From the NCBI GenBank assembly GCA_025355505.1, contig JANXZM010000096.1, positions 1-64,000 of the forward strand: a stretch of 64,000 nt of DNA, written 5' to 3'. Position numbers and translations under genes: made by a program. The DNA comes from Acidobacteriaceae bacterium. Lineage in GTDB: Bacteria > Acidobacteriota > Terriglobia > Terriglobales > Acidobacteriaceae. A model generated the notes under the pieces. That model was not told where the DNA came from. It searched no databases and worked only from the letters and a program-made list of their open reading frames with translations. Below, piece by piece: positions 25,454-34,439 of this stretch. Position 1 is the stretch's first letter, and each line of letters begins with the position of its first letter.

Positions 25454-27310
25454 ATGGCTCCGCTTCCTTTGCGATCCTCTTGCTCTGTCCCCGTAGTGAA
25501 AAGCTTGCTGCTTAAAGGTTTTTGCTTTTTCGGTCTGGTCTCCGCTTTGGTGGTCTGCTCGACGCTGCCGGCGCGGGCGGCGGCGCCTCCCACCAGTGAA
25601 AATGCTTATTGCGGTAAGGGCAATGTCGCACAGTTTGGCGCCAAGGACGGCGTCGCCGAACTTCCGAAAGCCTGTTACTACACCGCGCTCGACGGAACGC
25701 CGTCGCCGGGAAAACAGATTCGCGTCTCTGCCAAGGCCGATCTGGCTGCTGCCATCGAACACGCCAAGTGCGGAGACACGCTGCTTCTGCCCGCCGGCAC
25801 CTCTTTCGATGTGACCGCGCTGCCCTCGAAAAAATGCGACGACCAACACTACATCACGGTGCGAACCGACACGCCCGACTCCAAGCTTCCCTCCGAAGGC
25901 ACGCGCATCTCTCCCGCATGGGGCGGAGTGGCGAGCCTTCCCGGGCGTCCCCCCTTTGCTCAACCTCCGGGCGGACCAGCCAAGTTGCTCGCGACCATTA
26001 TTGTGCGACGTCCTTCGGGCGCAGCCGTCGGAGATCATGTCCGCTTCATTGGAATTGAGTGGACTACAACTCCCGACACCGATATCAGCCGCATTGCGAC
26101 CGCCGAACACGGAGACCACATCATTTTCGATCGCAACTGGTTCCACCCCGCCGAAGGCAAGGAAGTAGGCCATGGGGTGGGAGTGTTCGACGGCGCGCAC
26201 ATGGTTGCCGTCATCAACTCCTACATTAACGGCCTGAATTGCATTGCGCGCACCGGAAAATGCACCGATGCGACCGGTGTTGGTGGCGGCAAGGGCGACG
26301 AACCTATCTCCACCCTCAAGATCTACAACAACTTCATCGAGTCTGCCGGAGAAAACATTCTGTTCGGCGGCAGTGCCGCTACCCAGGTTCCGACCGACAT
26401 CGAGATCCGCCGCAATCATTTGTTCCGCCCCATGCTCTGGAAGGAGGGCGAGCCCGGCTACACGCCGACCGCTTCGGGACAGCCCTACATCGTCAAGAAT
26501 AACTTTGAGCTCAAGAGCGCGATCCGGGTTTTGTTCGAGGCCAATCTGCTCGAGAACACCTGGGGCGGTTTCAGCCAGACCGGATACTCCATCCTGCTCA
26601 CTCCCAAGAGCCAGGGCAACCAGTGCCCGATTTGCCGGGTCAACGATGTCACCATCCGTTTTAACCGGATTCGCAACGTTGCCGGAGTCTTGCAGATTGC
26701 CAACGCGTTCGCAAAGACCGGCGGTTCTGCCGCAGACGGCGGGCGCTACAGCATTCACGACCTCTTCGCCGACAACCTGCACGACAAAGATTACAAGGGC
26801 GGCGGCACCTTCCTGATTCTGGTCTCGTGGCAGCCGCCGATCCACGATCTCCAGATTGATCACGTAACCGCGTTTGTCACGGGCAAACTGCTCGCGGTCC
26901 TGAACCCCGGAGCGAAGCTGGCGAACTTCACGCTGACCAACAGCGTATTTTCTGTTGGCGCTGAGCGGCCGGTGGCCTCGGCTGGCGGAGGCCCAGAAAG
27001 TTGCGCAGGAAAGAGCCAGGGGCTAGGCTCTGAAGCGGTTCTGCAAGCCTGCTTCGACCCCTACAAATTCGAGAAAAACCTGATTATCAGCGAGCGCGGG
27101 TCTTTCCCCAAGGGAAACTTCGTCGTTGGGTCGCCCGAAGCAGCCGGCATCCGCGACCTCAAAGACGCCGTCAGCAAAGATCCAAGGCTCTGCCACGCCA
27201 AGGGGCCGGGCTGTCCCAAGGTGTCTCCCGGAGCGGGTGCTGCTTCCGACGGGCGCGACTTGGGGGCGGACATTGACGCGGTCGAAGCAGCCATCGCTGG
27301 GGTGGAATAG
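25454..27310 (+). CDS. Secreted beta-helix protein, paralogue of the preceding gene's C-terminus
   Basis: A 618-residue protein with a signal peptide (basic N-terminus, hydrophobic core about 17-36, cleavage near ARAAA). The rest is a right-handed beta-helix matching the last 530 residues of the gene at 22556: both have a HxKCGDxxxL...AGTSF-like start, a KKCD..HYITVRT block, WGGVASLPGRP, NNFELK..IRVLFEANLLEN-like and a final DGRDLGADI. It lacks the Ig-like domains. ATG at 25454 follows AAGGAGA by 9 nt. The catalytic role is unknown; a polysaccharide lyase or epimerase-like activity is possible. Confidence 0.8.
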   Translation: MAPLPLRSSCSVPVVKSLLLKGFCFFGLVSALVVCSTLPARAAAPPTSENAYCGKGNVAQFGAKDGVAELPKACYYTALDGTPSPGKQIRVSAKADLAAAIEHAKCGDTLLLPAGTSFDVTALPSKKCDDQHYITVRTDTPDSKLPSEGTRISPAWGGVASLPGRPPFAQPPGGPAKLLATIIVRRPSGAAVGDHVRFIGIEWTTTPDTDISRIATAEHGDHIIFDRNWFHPAEGKEVGHGVGVFDGAHMVAVINSYINGLNCIARTGKCTDATGVGGGKGDEPISTLKIYNNFIESAGENILFGGSAATQVPTDIEIRRNHLFRPMLWKEGEPGYTPTASGQPYIVKNNFELKSAIRVLFEANLLENTWGGFSQTGYSILLTPKSQGNQCPICRVNDVTIRFNRIRNVAGVLQIANAFAKTGGSAADGGRYSIHDLFADNLHDKDYKGGGTFLILVSWQPPIHDLQIDHVTAFVTGKLLAVLNPGAKLANFTLTNSVFSVGAERPVASAGGGPESCAGKSQGLGSEAVLQACFDPYKFEKNLIISERGSFPKGNFVVGSPEAAGIRDLKDAVSKDPRLCHAKGPGCPKVSPGAGAASDGRDLGADIDAVEAAIAGVE

Positions 27311-27393
27311 AAGTCCAAGTCGCGGCCTAGTCAACCCGCTGGTGACTTCCGTAACCCCTGTTTTAACAAGGGTTTCAAACAGCCCGGGCCACC

Positions 27394-28458
27394 TTGCGTG
27401 ATAAGATTTTTAGGGTGCCCACACCCAGTCCTAGCAATCGCCAGCATGCTCCCGTCTTCGTGATGGGCTGTCACCGCTCTGGGACGAATCTGCTTTACGA
27501 CATGTTGTTGTCCTCCGGCGGGTTCGCCATCTACCGCGGGTTTCTGCCGATTTACAAAATTCTGATCCCCCGCTTTGGCTCCATGAAGAGCCGCGCGAAT
27601 CGCGAAAAGATCCTCGCGACCTGGCTCCATGGCAAGGGTTTCCGGCGCACCGGGCTCGATGCCGAGCAGCTGTCGGCGCGCATCCTGAACGAATGCCGCA
27701 ACGGAGGGGACTTTATCCGCGTGGTCATGGACGCGGTGGCCAGCAGCCAGCAAGTGCAGCGCTGGGCGGTGTACGATCCTGACAATGTGCTGCACGTCGA
27801 GCGGGTGAAGCGCGACATACCCAACGCGCTGTTTGTGCACATCATCCGCGACGGGCGCGACATTGCGCTCTCGCTCAAGAAAATGGGGGGCTTCACTCCT
27901 CTGCCCTGGGACCGCAGCCAAACCGACAGCCTGGTGGCGACTGCGCTGTATTGGGAGTGGATGGTTCACAAGGGCCGCGCCCATGGCGGCAAGTTTCCTG
28001 CCGACTACATCGAGATTCGCTACGAAGACCTGATTACCAACCCGCACGAAACGCTCGGCAAACTCGGCGGTTTTCTCGATCACGATCTGGACTACGACCG
28101 GATTCAACGGGCTGGCCTGGGCCGCCTGTCCGAAACCAACTCTTCGTTTCGCGAAGAAGGCGCGAAAGAATCAATCAATCCGCTGGGCCGCTGGAAAGAA
28201 CGTCTGGCGCACGCCGATGTCGCCGCCATCGAAGCAACCGTGGGCGAGTGCCTGCAGGAAAATAGCTACGAACTGTCGTTGCCCGCCGCCGAGCGCCGCC
28301 GGAGCTTGCGCCAGTGGTGGATGCGCGGAATGTATCCCGGCTTTCTCGGCAGCAAGCTGTGGCTGAAGCTGCATACGCCGGTCGGCCGGCTCGCCAACAT
28401 GTCTGCGCTCGAACTTGAAGAAGAACCAGCGCCGGTGGCGGAGTCGGTCGGGTCCTGA
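27394..28458 (+). CDS. Sulfotransferase family protein (first of a tandem pair)
   Basis: A predicted PAPS-dependent sulfotransferase. The 5'-phosphosulfate loop is GCHRSGT (25-31) and the 3'-phosphate site is HIIRDGRDIALS (149-160). These match the Sulfotransfer_3-like family that modifies sugars or small molecules. A WKERL-type segment and aromatic-rich C-terminus follow. The start is uncertain: TTG at 27394 or GTG at 27415, neither with a strong ribosome binding site. It is a paralogue of the next gene (shared RTGLD, PLPWDRS, HDLDYDRIQ segments), arranged in tandem 8 bp apart. Confidence 0.82.
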   Translation: MRDKIFRVPTPSPSNRQHAPVFVMGCHRSGTNLLYDMLLSSGGFAIYRGFLPIYKILIPRFGSMKSRANREKILATWLHGKGFRRTGLDAEQLSARILNECRNGGDFIRVVMDAVASSQQVQRWAVYDPDNVLHVERVKRDIPNALFVHIIRDGRDIALSLKKMGGFTPLPWDRSQTDSLVATALYWEWMVHKGRAHGGKFPADYIEIRYEDLITNPHETLGKLGGFLDHDLDYDRIQRAGLGRLSETNSSFREEGAKESINPLGRWKERLAHADVAAIEATVGECLQENSYELSLPAAERRRSLRQWWMRGMYPGFLGSKLWLKLHTPVGRLANMSALELEEEPAPVAESVGS

Positions 28459-28466
28459 GGATTGTC

Positions 28467-29558
28467 ATGAATCCGGCAACCAGAGTGATGAAAAACGCCC
28501 TCGTCGAGAATCAGCCAGCCCCTCAGGCGGCGGTGCCGGCCATGCGGGGCGCGCGTTCTAAGGCTCCCGTGTTTGTGCTGGGCTGCGGACGCTCCGGAAC
28601 CAAGTTCCTGTACCACACGCTACTTTCCGCCGGCGGGTTCGCTGTCTATCATGCGGAGAGCAACGCCTTCAACCTGCTTGGCCTGCGCTTCGGCAACCTC
28701 GCCCATCGCGGCAACCGCCGCCAACTGCTCGACGCCTATTACATGAGCAAGTTGTTTCAACGGACGGGACTCGATCCCAAAGATATCGAAGATCGCGTGA
28801 TGGAAGATTGCCGCAATGCCGGCGACTTCCTCCGCATCGTGATGGAAACCATCGCCGGCAAGCAAGGCGTCGAGCGCTGGGCTGAATCTACGCCGCTGCA
28901 CTTGCTCTATCTTCCGTTGATCAAGAGAGTGATTCCCGATGCTCTCGTCGTCCACATTATTCGAGACGGCCGCGATGTCACCGCTTCATTGCACCGCATC
29001 GGCTGGATTCGTCCGCTGCCGTGGGACCGCAGCCGCGCGTTTCTTGTGCCCGCCATCTTCTGGCGATGGATCGTAAGCAAGGGCCGGCGCTACGGTCAGG
29101 CGCTCGGCACCGATTACATGGAAGTTCACTACGAGGATCTGGTGCTGAATCCGCGCGAAACGCTGGCGTACATTGGCAAGTTCATTGAACACGACCTGGA
29201 CTATGACCGCATCCAGCAGGTCGCTCTCGGATCGGTGCACAATCCGAATTCTTCGTTTCGCGGCGACGGTAAGGAGACCGAAGCGAGCACCATCGGCCGG
29301 TGGAAACGCATGTTCACTCCACCGCAGGTTCGCGACATCGAGTCGAGCATCGGCAACCTGCTCGTCGATACTGGGTACGCGCTCGAAACACCGCCAGCAG
29401 AGCGCAAATCGTCGCTATCTGTGCGCTTGATGAATTTTCTGTATCCGTTATATTTCGCCGTCAAACTTTGGCTGAAATCGGATACTCCGCTGGCCCGTCT
29501 CGCCGACAAGGGGCGCATGGGCAGCGCCGAGTCCGATGCGAAGCCCGAGGCTAAGTAG
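28467..29558 (+). CDS. Sulfotransferase family protein (second of a tandem pair)
   Basis: Same family as the preceding protein. The PAPS 5'-loop is LGCGRSGT (38-45) and the 3'-phosphate site HIIRDGRDVTAS (163-174). An extra 20-residue N-terminal extension is Ala/Pro-rich. Divergence between the pair is substantial outside the motifs, so they probably modify different positions or acceptors. The upstream CysQ and Sat-CysC genes would supply PAPS and remove PAP. Confidence 0.82.
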   Translation: MNPATRVMKNALVENQPAPQAAVPAMRGARSKAPVFVLGCGRSGTKFLYHTLLSAGGFAVYHAESNAFNLLGLRFGNLAHRGNRRQLLDAYYMSKLFQRTGLDPKDIEDRVMEDCRNAGDFLRIVMETIAGKQGVERWAESTPLHLLYLPLIKRVIPDALVVHIIRDGRDVTASLHRIGWIRPLPWDRSRAFLVPAIFWRWIVSKGRRYGQALGTDYMEVHYEDLVLNPRETLAYIGKFIEHDLDYDRIQQVALGSVHNPNSSFRGDGKETEASTIGRWKRMFTPPQVRDIESSIGNLLVDTGYALETPPAERKSSLSVRLMNFLYPLYFAVKLWLKSDTPLARLADKGRMGSAESDAKPEAK

Positions 29559-29594
29559 AGTGTGGCGCGAGTACGGTTCGTATCAGGGCATGCC

Positions 29595-29661
29595 TTCAGG
29601 TGTTCAGGCATGCCGAAAGTGCTGCGTCATGAGAGCGCCTTCAGGCGCTGAGGCCGTAGAT
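29595..29661. repeat. Palindrome-rich intergenic repeat
   Basis: Two GGCATGCC palindromes lie about 22 nt apart, followed by a GCGCCT/AGGCGC hairpin. It is similar in style to the other REP-like intergenic elements of this window. No gene overlaps it. Confidence 0.45.
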
Positions 29662-29687
29662 CGGAGTTTCACCACGAGTTACTGACG

Positions 29688-30119
29688 ATGAAGGCGATTT
29701 CCCTAACCTGGCGGCCTGAAGGCGCGTTTCACCACGTGGGCTTCGTCGTGGCTTCGATTCCGAGTTCCGTGCAGGGATTTGCCAGCATGTTGCAGGCAGA
29801 TTGGGACGAACAAGTTTTTCACGATCCCAATCAGTGCGTTCGGGTCACGTTCCTGAAGAGCCGGCGCGCGGACGATCCGCTGTGGGAGCTGGTGGAACCG
29901 GCCGATGAACAATCGCCCGTGCATTCCTTCGCAGCCAAGGGCGGCGGGCTGCACCATGTTTGTTATGTCGTGGACAATCTGGAGGAGGCACTCGCCAAGG
30001 CGCGCACGCTGGGAGCGATCGTGACGCGGCAGCCGATGCCAGCGGTCGCGTTTGGCGGCCGGCGCATCGCATGGATCTACACCAGGAACCGTTTGCTGAT
30101 CGAGTATCTGGAACGCTGA
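29688..30119 (+). CDS. VOC-family protein (glyoxalase/epimerase fold)
   Basis: A 143-residue protein with two beta-alpha-beta-beta-beta modules: FHHVGFVV near residue 14 and LHHVCYVV near 88, with a C-terminal LLIEYLE. Metal ligands typical of the fold are present (H in HHVGF, H in HHVCY, E in IEYLE). Methylmalonyl-CoA epimerase-like VOC proteins have this layout. It precedes FkbH and ACP, so it may act on an acyl group or its precursor. The reaction cannot be named. Confidence 0.75.
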   Translation: MKAISLTWRPEGAFHHVGFVVASIPSSVQGFASMLQADWDEQVFHDPNQCVRVTFLKSRRADDPLWELVEPADEQSPVHSFAAKGGGLHHVCYVVDNLEEALAKARTLGAIVTRQPMPAVAFGGRRIAWIYTRNRLLIEYLER

Positions 30120-30135
30120 TTTCATTTCTAATTCG

Positions 30136-32085
30136 ATGTCCGATTCGATCTCCAATTCGCCGTCCGATTCGACTTCCGCTGAGCGCAATCCGTCAAACCT
30201 GCGTGCCGAAGTCGACGGGCTGATCGCCGAAGGCGCTTTCGATCGCGCCTCGCGGCGGCTGGCGGAGCTTTGGCGGCGCGATCCCGCGTCGGGTACGGCG
30301 AGCTTCGTGACCTCGCGACTCGACGAGTTGCGCGACAAGTCGGGGCACAAACTACCTCTTACAACATTTAAACTGGCGGTTCTGCGCTCGTTCACGGTCG
30401 AGCCCATCGTGCCGCTCTTGCGGGCGGAAGCATTCGCGTTCGGGATCGATCTGGAAGTCCATGTTGGCGATTTCAATACATACGTACAGGACATGCTCGA
30501 TAGCCAGAGTTCGCTCTATCGCTTTGCTCCGAACGCGGTCGTACTGGCGGTACGCGCCGACCAGGCCGCGCCCGAGTTGTGCCGTGACTTCGCCGATCTG
30601 GCACCGGAAGCGGCGCAGCAGGCCGCCGAGCGCGTGGTTCGCGGCTACCAGCAGTGGATCGGCGCGTTTCGAAAACACAGCCAGGCGGCGCTGATCATTC
30701 ATTCCCTCGAACGCCCGTCATCTCCAAGTCTCGGAGTTCTCGACGACCAATCCGAGGCGGGCCAGTCCGGACTCATCCGGCAGATCAATCGAGAGCTGCG
30801 GCGCGTCGCCGAAGAATTCCACGGAGTGTACGTACTCGACTACGACGCGCTGGTGGCGCGACATGGCAGCGAGCATTGGCACGACGAGCGCAAGTGGCTG
30901 ACGGCGCGGCTTCCCATCGCGGCTGGTTATCTTCTTCCGATGGCGAGCGAGTGGATGCGTTTTATCGTGCCGCTTAGCGGCCGCACCGCTAAAGTTCTGG
31001 TCGTCGACCTGGACAACACGCTGTGGGGCGGCGTGATCGGCGAAGATGGCATCACCGGCATTAAAGTTGGCGTCGAATATCCGGGCGCGGGGTATCAGGC
31101 TTTGCAGCGCGCTCTGCTCGATCTGTCGCGTAAAGGAATTCTGCTCGCCGTGTGCAGCAAGAACAATCTCGACGATGCCATGGAAGCGCTGGAGGAGCAT
31201 CCCGGAATGCTGGTGCGCGCGAAACATTTCGCAGCGATGCGTGTTAACTGGACGGACAAAACGCAGAATCTCCGCGAGATTGCACAGGAGCTGAACGTCG
31301 GCATGGATGCGCTTGCCTTTCTCGACGACAATCCCTTCGAGCGCGAGCAAGTTCGCGCCGCGCTTCCCGAAGTTACCGTCATTAGTCTTCCGAAGAATCC
31401 GCTGGGGTATGCCGCCGCTGTCAGAAATTGTGCGGCGTTTGAGCGGCTGACCCTTTCGTCCGAAGACCAGCAGCGCACTAAAATGTATGCGGTACAGAAG
31501 CAGCGCGCCGGCGCTGAACAGAATTTCCAGACAAAAGAAGATTTCTTTCGCTATCTCGAGCAGGAAGCTGAACTGGAACTTGTGTCGGGCCTGACGCTGG
31601 CGCGGGTTGCGCAAATGACGCAGAAGACCAACCAGTTCAACCTGACGACCAGGCGCTACACCGAACCGCAGATTGCGGAGATGGCTGAAAAGCCGGGGTG
31701 GCACATATTTTCGATTCGAGTGCGCGATCGTTTTGGCGACCACGGACTAGTCGGGGTCGCGATCGTGCACGACGAAGGCGAGCAGTGCGAAGTGGATGCC
31801 TTTTTGCTGAGCTGCCGCGTCATCGGAAGAACGGTCGAAACCGCGCTTCTCGCCCATCTGGCCGAGACCGCTGCCCAGCGCGGCTGCAAACGGCTGGTAG
31901 GATGGTTTCTGCCGACGAAGAAAAATGCTCCGGCCCGCGATTTCTATCCACAGCATGGCTTCGAGCGGAAGGAGGTACATGGCACGGGCTCGCTGTGGAC
32001 TCTCGATCTGACGGCTTCCACTTCTCATTGCCCCGATTGGATTAAGCTGGTAACGAGGGAAACAAAAACGGGAGGAAAGAATTGA
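30136..32085 (+). CDS. FkbH-like HAD-IIIC enzyme (acyl/glyceryl loading onto ACP)
   Basis: FkbH-type proteins take 1,3-bisphosphoglycerate, dephosphorylate it and load a glyceryl unit onto an acyl carrier protein. The central HAD domain has VVDLDNTLWGG (D291, D293) with CSKNN as motif 2 and FLDDNPFER as motif 4. The C-terminal GNAT-like region includes RVAQMTQKTNQFNLTTRRY, diagnostic of FkbH. The N-terminal 250 residues form the usual SGNH-like extension. The 4-nt overlap (TTGA) with the ACP gene supports a functional pair. Confidence 0.9.
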   Translation: MSDSISNSPSDSTSAERNPSNLRAEVDGLIAEGAFDRASRRLAELWRRDPASGTASFVTSRLDELRDKSGHKLPLTTFKLAVLRSFTVEPIVPLLRAEAFAFGIDLEVHVGDFNTYVQDMLDSQSSLYRFAPNAVVLAVRADQAAPELCRDFADLAPEAAQQAAERVVRGYQQWIGAFRKHSQAALIIHSLERPSSPSLGVLDDQSEAGQSGLIRQINRELRRVAEEFHGVYVLDYDALVARHGSEHWHDERKWLTARLPIAAGYLLPMASEWMRFIVPLSGRTAKVLVVDLDNTLWGGVIGEDGITGIKVGVEYPGAGYQALQRALLDLSRKGILLAVCSKNNLDDAMEALEEHPGMLVRAKHFAAMRVNWTDKTQNLREIAQELNVGMDALAFLDDNPFEREQVRAALPEVTVISLPKNPLGYAAAVRNCAAFERLTLSSEDQQRTKMYAVQKQRAGAEQNFQTKEDFFRYLEQEAELELVSGLTLARVAQMTQKTNQFNLTTRRYTEPQIAEMAEKPGWHIFSIRVRDRFGDHGLVGVAIVHDEGEQCEVDAFLLSCRVIGRTVETALLAHLAETAAQRGCKRLVGWFLPTKKNAPARDFYPQHGFERKEVHGTGSLWTLDLTASTSHCPDWIKLVTRETKTGGKN

Positions 32086-32330
32086 CAGCCAGTACGTTTG
32101 AGCAGGTGCGGAACGTCGCCAGCGATATTTTCGGAATTCCGGCGGACAAGATCACGGCGGAATCCTCGCCGGAAACGATCGAGAACTGGGATTCCATGCA
32201 ACATCTGAATCTGGTTCTCGCCATCGAAGAAAAGTTCAGAGTGCAACTCGATCCCGAAGATATTGAGCAGATGAAGAACATCGCCGCGGTCGCAACGCTG
32301 GTCGAGAAACTGCAATCCTCCACGCGCTGA
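32082..32330 (+). CDS. Acyl carrier protein
   Basis: An 82-residue carrier with the phosphopantetheine attachment site at S38 in NWDSMQHLNL. The TTG start overlaps the FkbH stop, and GGAGG lies 7 nt upstream. It is divergent from fatty-acid ACPs, as expected for a dedicated carrier of the FkbH product. The probable cargo is glyceryl or a derivative. Confidence 0.9.
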   Translation: MTASTFEQVRNVASDIFGIPADKITAESSPETIENWDSMQHLNLVLAIEEKFRVQLDPEDIEQMKNIAAVATLVEKLQSSTR

Positions 32331-32368
32331 TGCTTTTTAAGTTGAATTAACGCTCACACCCTTGATTC

Positions 32369-33505
32369 ATGGCCATCGTCATCCAGCCCTATCGTCCCGA
32401 ACACGAGCCCGCCGTAGCGGATTTCAATCAGCGCCTCCGGCAAGCGGGCGAGGACCAGAACATGGTGTTCTACCAATGGGCGCAGCCACGCTGGCTCCCG
32501 CGTTCCGCGGACTCCCGCGTCTACAATGAATTTTTCGTCGCCGTCGATGGCGGAATTGTGCGCGGCGGCTACGCGCTCAAAGGCCAAGAGTTTTTCTTTC
32601 CCGACGGACAGATTCGCTCGATTGCCTACTATCACCATCCGCTGTCCGAGGGCATCGTCAACAAGGCTCATGCCATAGTGGGCACGCTGCTGCTGCGCGA
32701 CGCGATGCAGCGTGCGCCGCTGCTCTACTGTCTTGGCATGGGCGGATACGACAATCCGTTGCCGCGGATGCTGGTTCGTTTGGGATGGGCACATTGCCTG
32801 GTTCCGTTCTTCTTTCGCGTCGTGAATCCTTCGCGCTTTCTGAGAAATATGCAGACCCTGCGCTCGTCGCCATCGCGAAAGTTTCTGATGGACCTTGCAG
32901 CCTACAGCGGCGCTGGTTGGGCCAGCTCGAAGCTGTTCCACGGCTACCGCTCTCTCGGAGCGCCCCGGTCAGCGACAGCCGAGTGCTGCGAAGTCGCGAG
33001 CTTCGAAGCCGCTAAAGTCGCCGAGAGCTTGCAGTCTCTATGGGAACAGGCGCGGCAGACTTGCTCGTTCACGGCAGTACGGGATGCCGAGGCGTTGGGC
33101 ATTTTGTATCCTTCGGCGCAAACGCATCTCACCCGCATTGTGATGAAGCGCAACGGCTCCGCGATTGGATGGGCCGTAGTCGGCGAACGCCGCAAGGACT
33201 CAAAGTACGGCAACATGCGGGTCGGGTCGGTCGTTGACTGCTTCGCACTTCCGGGAGAATTGTTTTCCGTTGTGCGATGCGCCACTCAGACACTCGAGCG
33301 GCAGGGCTTCGACCTGATCCTCAGCAATCAGAGTCACCAGGCCTGGGGTGAGGCGTTCAAGGCCGCGGGCTATCTGCCGGGACCATCAACTTTTCTTTTT
33401 GCCGCGTCGAAGAAGCTGGCGGAATTGCTGGCTCCGTTTGAAGAAGTACGTCCGCGAATGCATCTGACGCGCGCGGATGGAGATGGGCTGCCGGGGAATT
33501 TCTAG
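32369..33505 (+). CDS. GNAT-family acyltransferase
   Basis: A 378-residue protein with an N-terminal GNAT-like fold (IQPYRPEHEPAVADFN start, then VAVDGGIVRGGYAL and IAYYHHPLSEG) and a second, more diverged half with VKRNGSAIGWAVV-like strands, suggesting a double GNAT domain. It follows the ACP by 38 bp and could transfer the acyl group from ACP to the sugar. The acceptor is unknown. It is convergent with the leftward sulfotransferase gene. Confidence 0.7.
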   Translation: MAIVIQPYRPEHEPAVADFNQRLRQAGEDQNMVFYQWAQPRWLPRSADSRVYNEFFVAVDGGIVRGGYALKGQEFFFPDGQIRSIAYYHHPLSEGIVNKAHAIVGTLLLRDAMQRAPLLYCLGMGGYDNPLPRMLVRLGWAHCLVPFFFRVVNPSRFLRNMQTLRSSPSRKFLMDLAAYSGAGWASSKLFHGYRSLGAPRSATAECCEVASFEAAKVAESLQSLWEQARQTCSFTAVRDAEALGILYPSAQTHLTRIVMKRNGSAIGWAVVGERRKDSKYGNMRVGSVVDCFALPGELFSVVRCATQTLERQGFDLILSNQSHQAWGEAFKAAGYLPGPSTFLFAASKKLAELLAPFEEVRPRMHLTRADGDGLPGNF

Positions 33506-33536
33506 AGCCGCCGTCAGCTATCAGCTACACCCGCCT

Positions 33537-34409
33537 TCACAGGATCGCTTGGGTGATTGCGGCGGCCTCTGGTTTGGTTTCGGTGGAGAGCTTGTAGCCT
33601 AGTTGTTTCATCAGCGGGCCCCACTGCGCTTCCATGCAGGTGACGGTTTTTTCGGGAAGGATGGCTCGCCATCCTCCGGAAGAGGCTTTGCGGACGAACG
33701 GCTTATCGCTGCGGGTGTGGAACGTGGCTACCCATTTCTTGCCCTGCGTCTCTTCCATCTTGCGCATGTTGGCGGCGGAACTTAGTTCGATGGCGCGGTT
33801 GATGCGCTCGGGATCGGGATTGAGGCCCATGAACTGGGCTACGCGCGCCAGTTCGCGCGGCTGATTTTGCTGCAGATCTTCGTAGCGCATCAGGAGGAAG
33901 CTATCGTGTCCCTGGCGCGTGGCCAGCCAGCTATTCACGTGGTCGGCCCAGGAACCGATACGGCGCCAGAAGTTACCGTCCATCCAGAGGGGAACGAATT
34001 CTTCAAGGGGACAGCCGTCGGGAATCGAACGCAGCTTCATCTCCCAGTGATAGTTGGAGATGGCCACATCGCGCGGGTCACGCACGATGTAAATCACGCG
34101 GCGGTAGCGGGCGTCGAAGGACTCGTGGCTTTTGAGCACGCGCGGGCGGGGAAGGCGCCGGAGGGCCCAGTCGGCGGTCTTGTACATGTCGGGAACCAGG
34201 CGTTCGACATTCAGGAAGGTGACGGGTTCGTTAGGATTCACGAAATTGCCAACCAGGAAACGCGTCCAGGTGTTGCCGGAACGCGGATAGGACGTGAGAA
34301 AAACGTCGTCGTCGAAAATGGTGATTTCGCGCTCGATCAGCGTGCGGCGAAACAGCACGTCGTGAACCCGCGATAGATGCCGGAATGCCCTGCGAACGAG
34401 TAACGCCAT
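33537..34409 (-). CDS. Sulfotransferase (Sulfotransfer_1 family)
   Basis: A classic PAPS-dependent sulfotransferase of 290 aa. The 5'-PSB motif is TSYPRSGNTW (39-48), the catalytic His is H95 in KSHESFD, the 3'-phosphate motif is YIVRDPRDVAISNY (107-120), and the C-terminal RKASSGGWRAIL resembles the RKGxxGDWK PAPS-binding loop. These make it the most convincing sulfotransferase of the three. It lies in a leftward group with a FemAB-like gene and the AlgD-like dehydrogenase. Confidence 0.92.
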   Translation of the reverse strand: MALLVRRAFRHLSRVHDVLFRRTLIEREITIFDDDVFLTSYPRSGNTWTRFLVGNFVNPNEPVTFLNVERLVPDMYKTADWALRRLPRPRVLKSHESFDARYRRVIYIVRDPRDVAISNYHWEMKLRSIPDGCPLEEFVPLWMDGNFWRRIGSWADHVNSWLATRQGHDSFLLMRYEDLQQNQPRELARVAQFMGLNPDPERINRAIELSSAANMRKMEETQGKKWVATFHTRSDKPFVRKASSGGWRAILPEKTVTCMEAQWGPLMKQLGYKLSTETKPEAAAITQAIL

Positions 34410-34439
34410 TGGTGCTTCCCCTTGATTTTCTTCTTCGTC

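Noticed and set aside
25367-26863. 498-codon leftward open frame
   Set aside because: Antisense to the secreted beta-helix gene, which has a signal peptide, ribosome binding site and paralogue.
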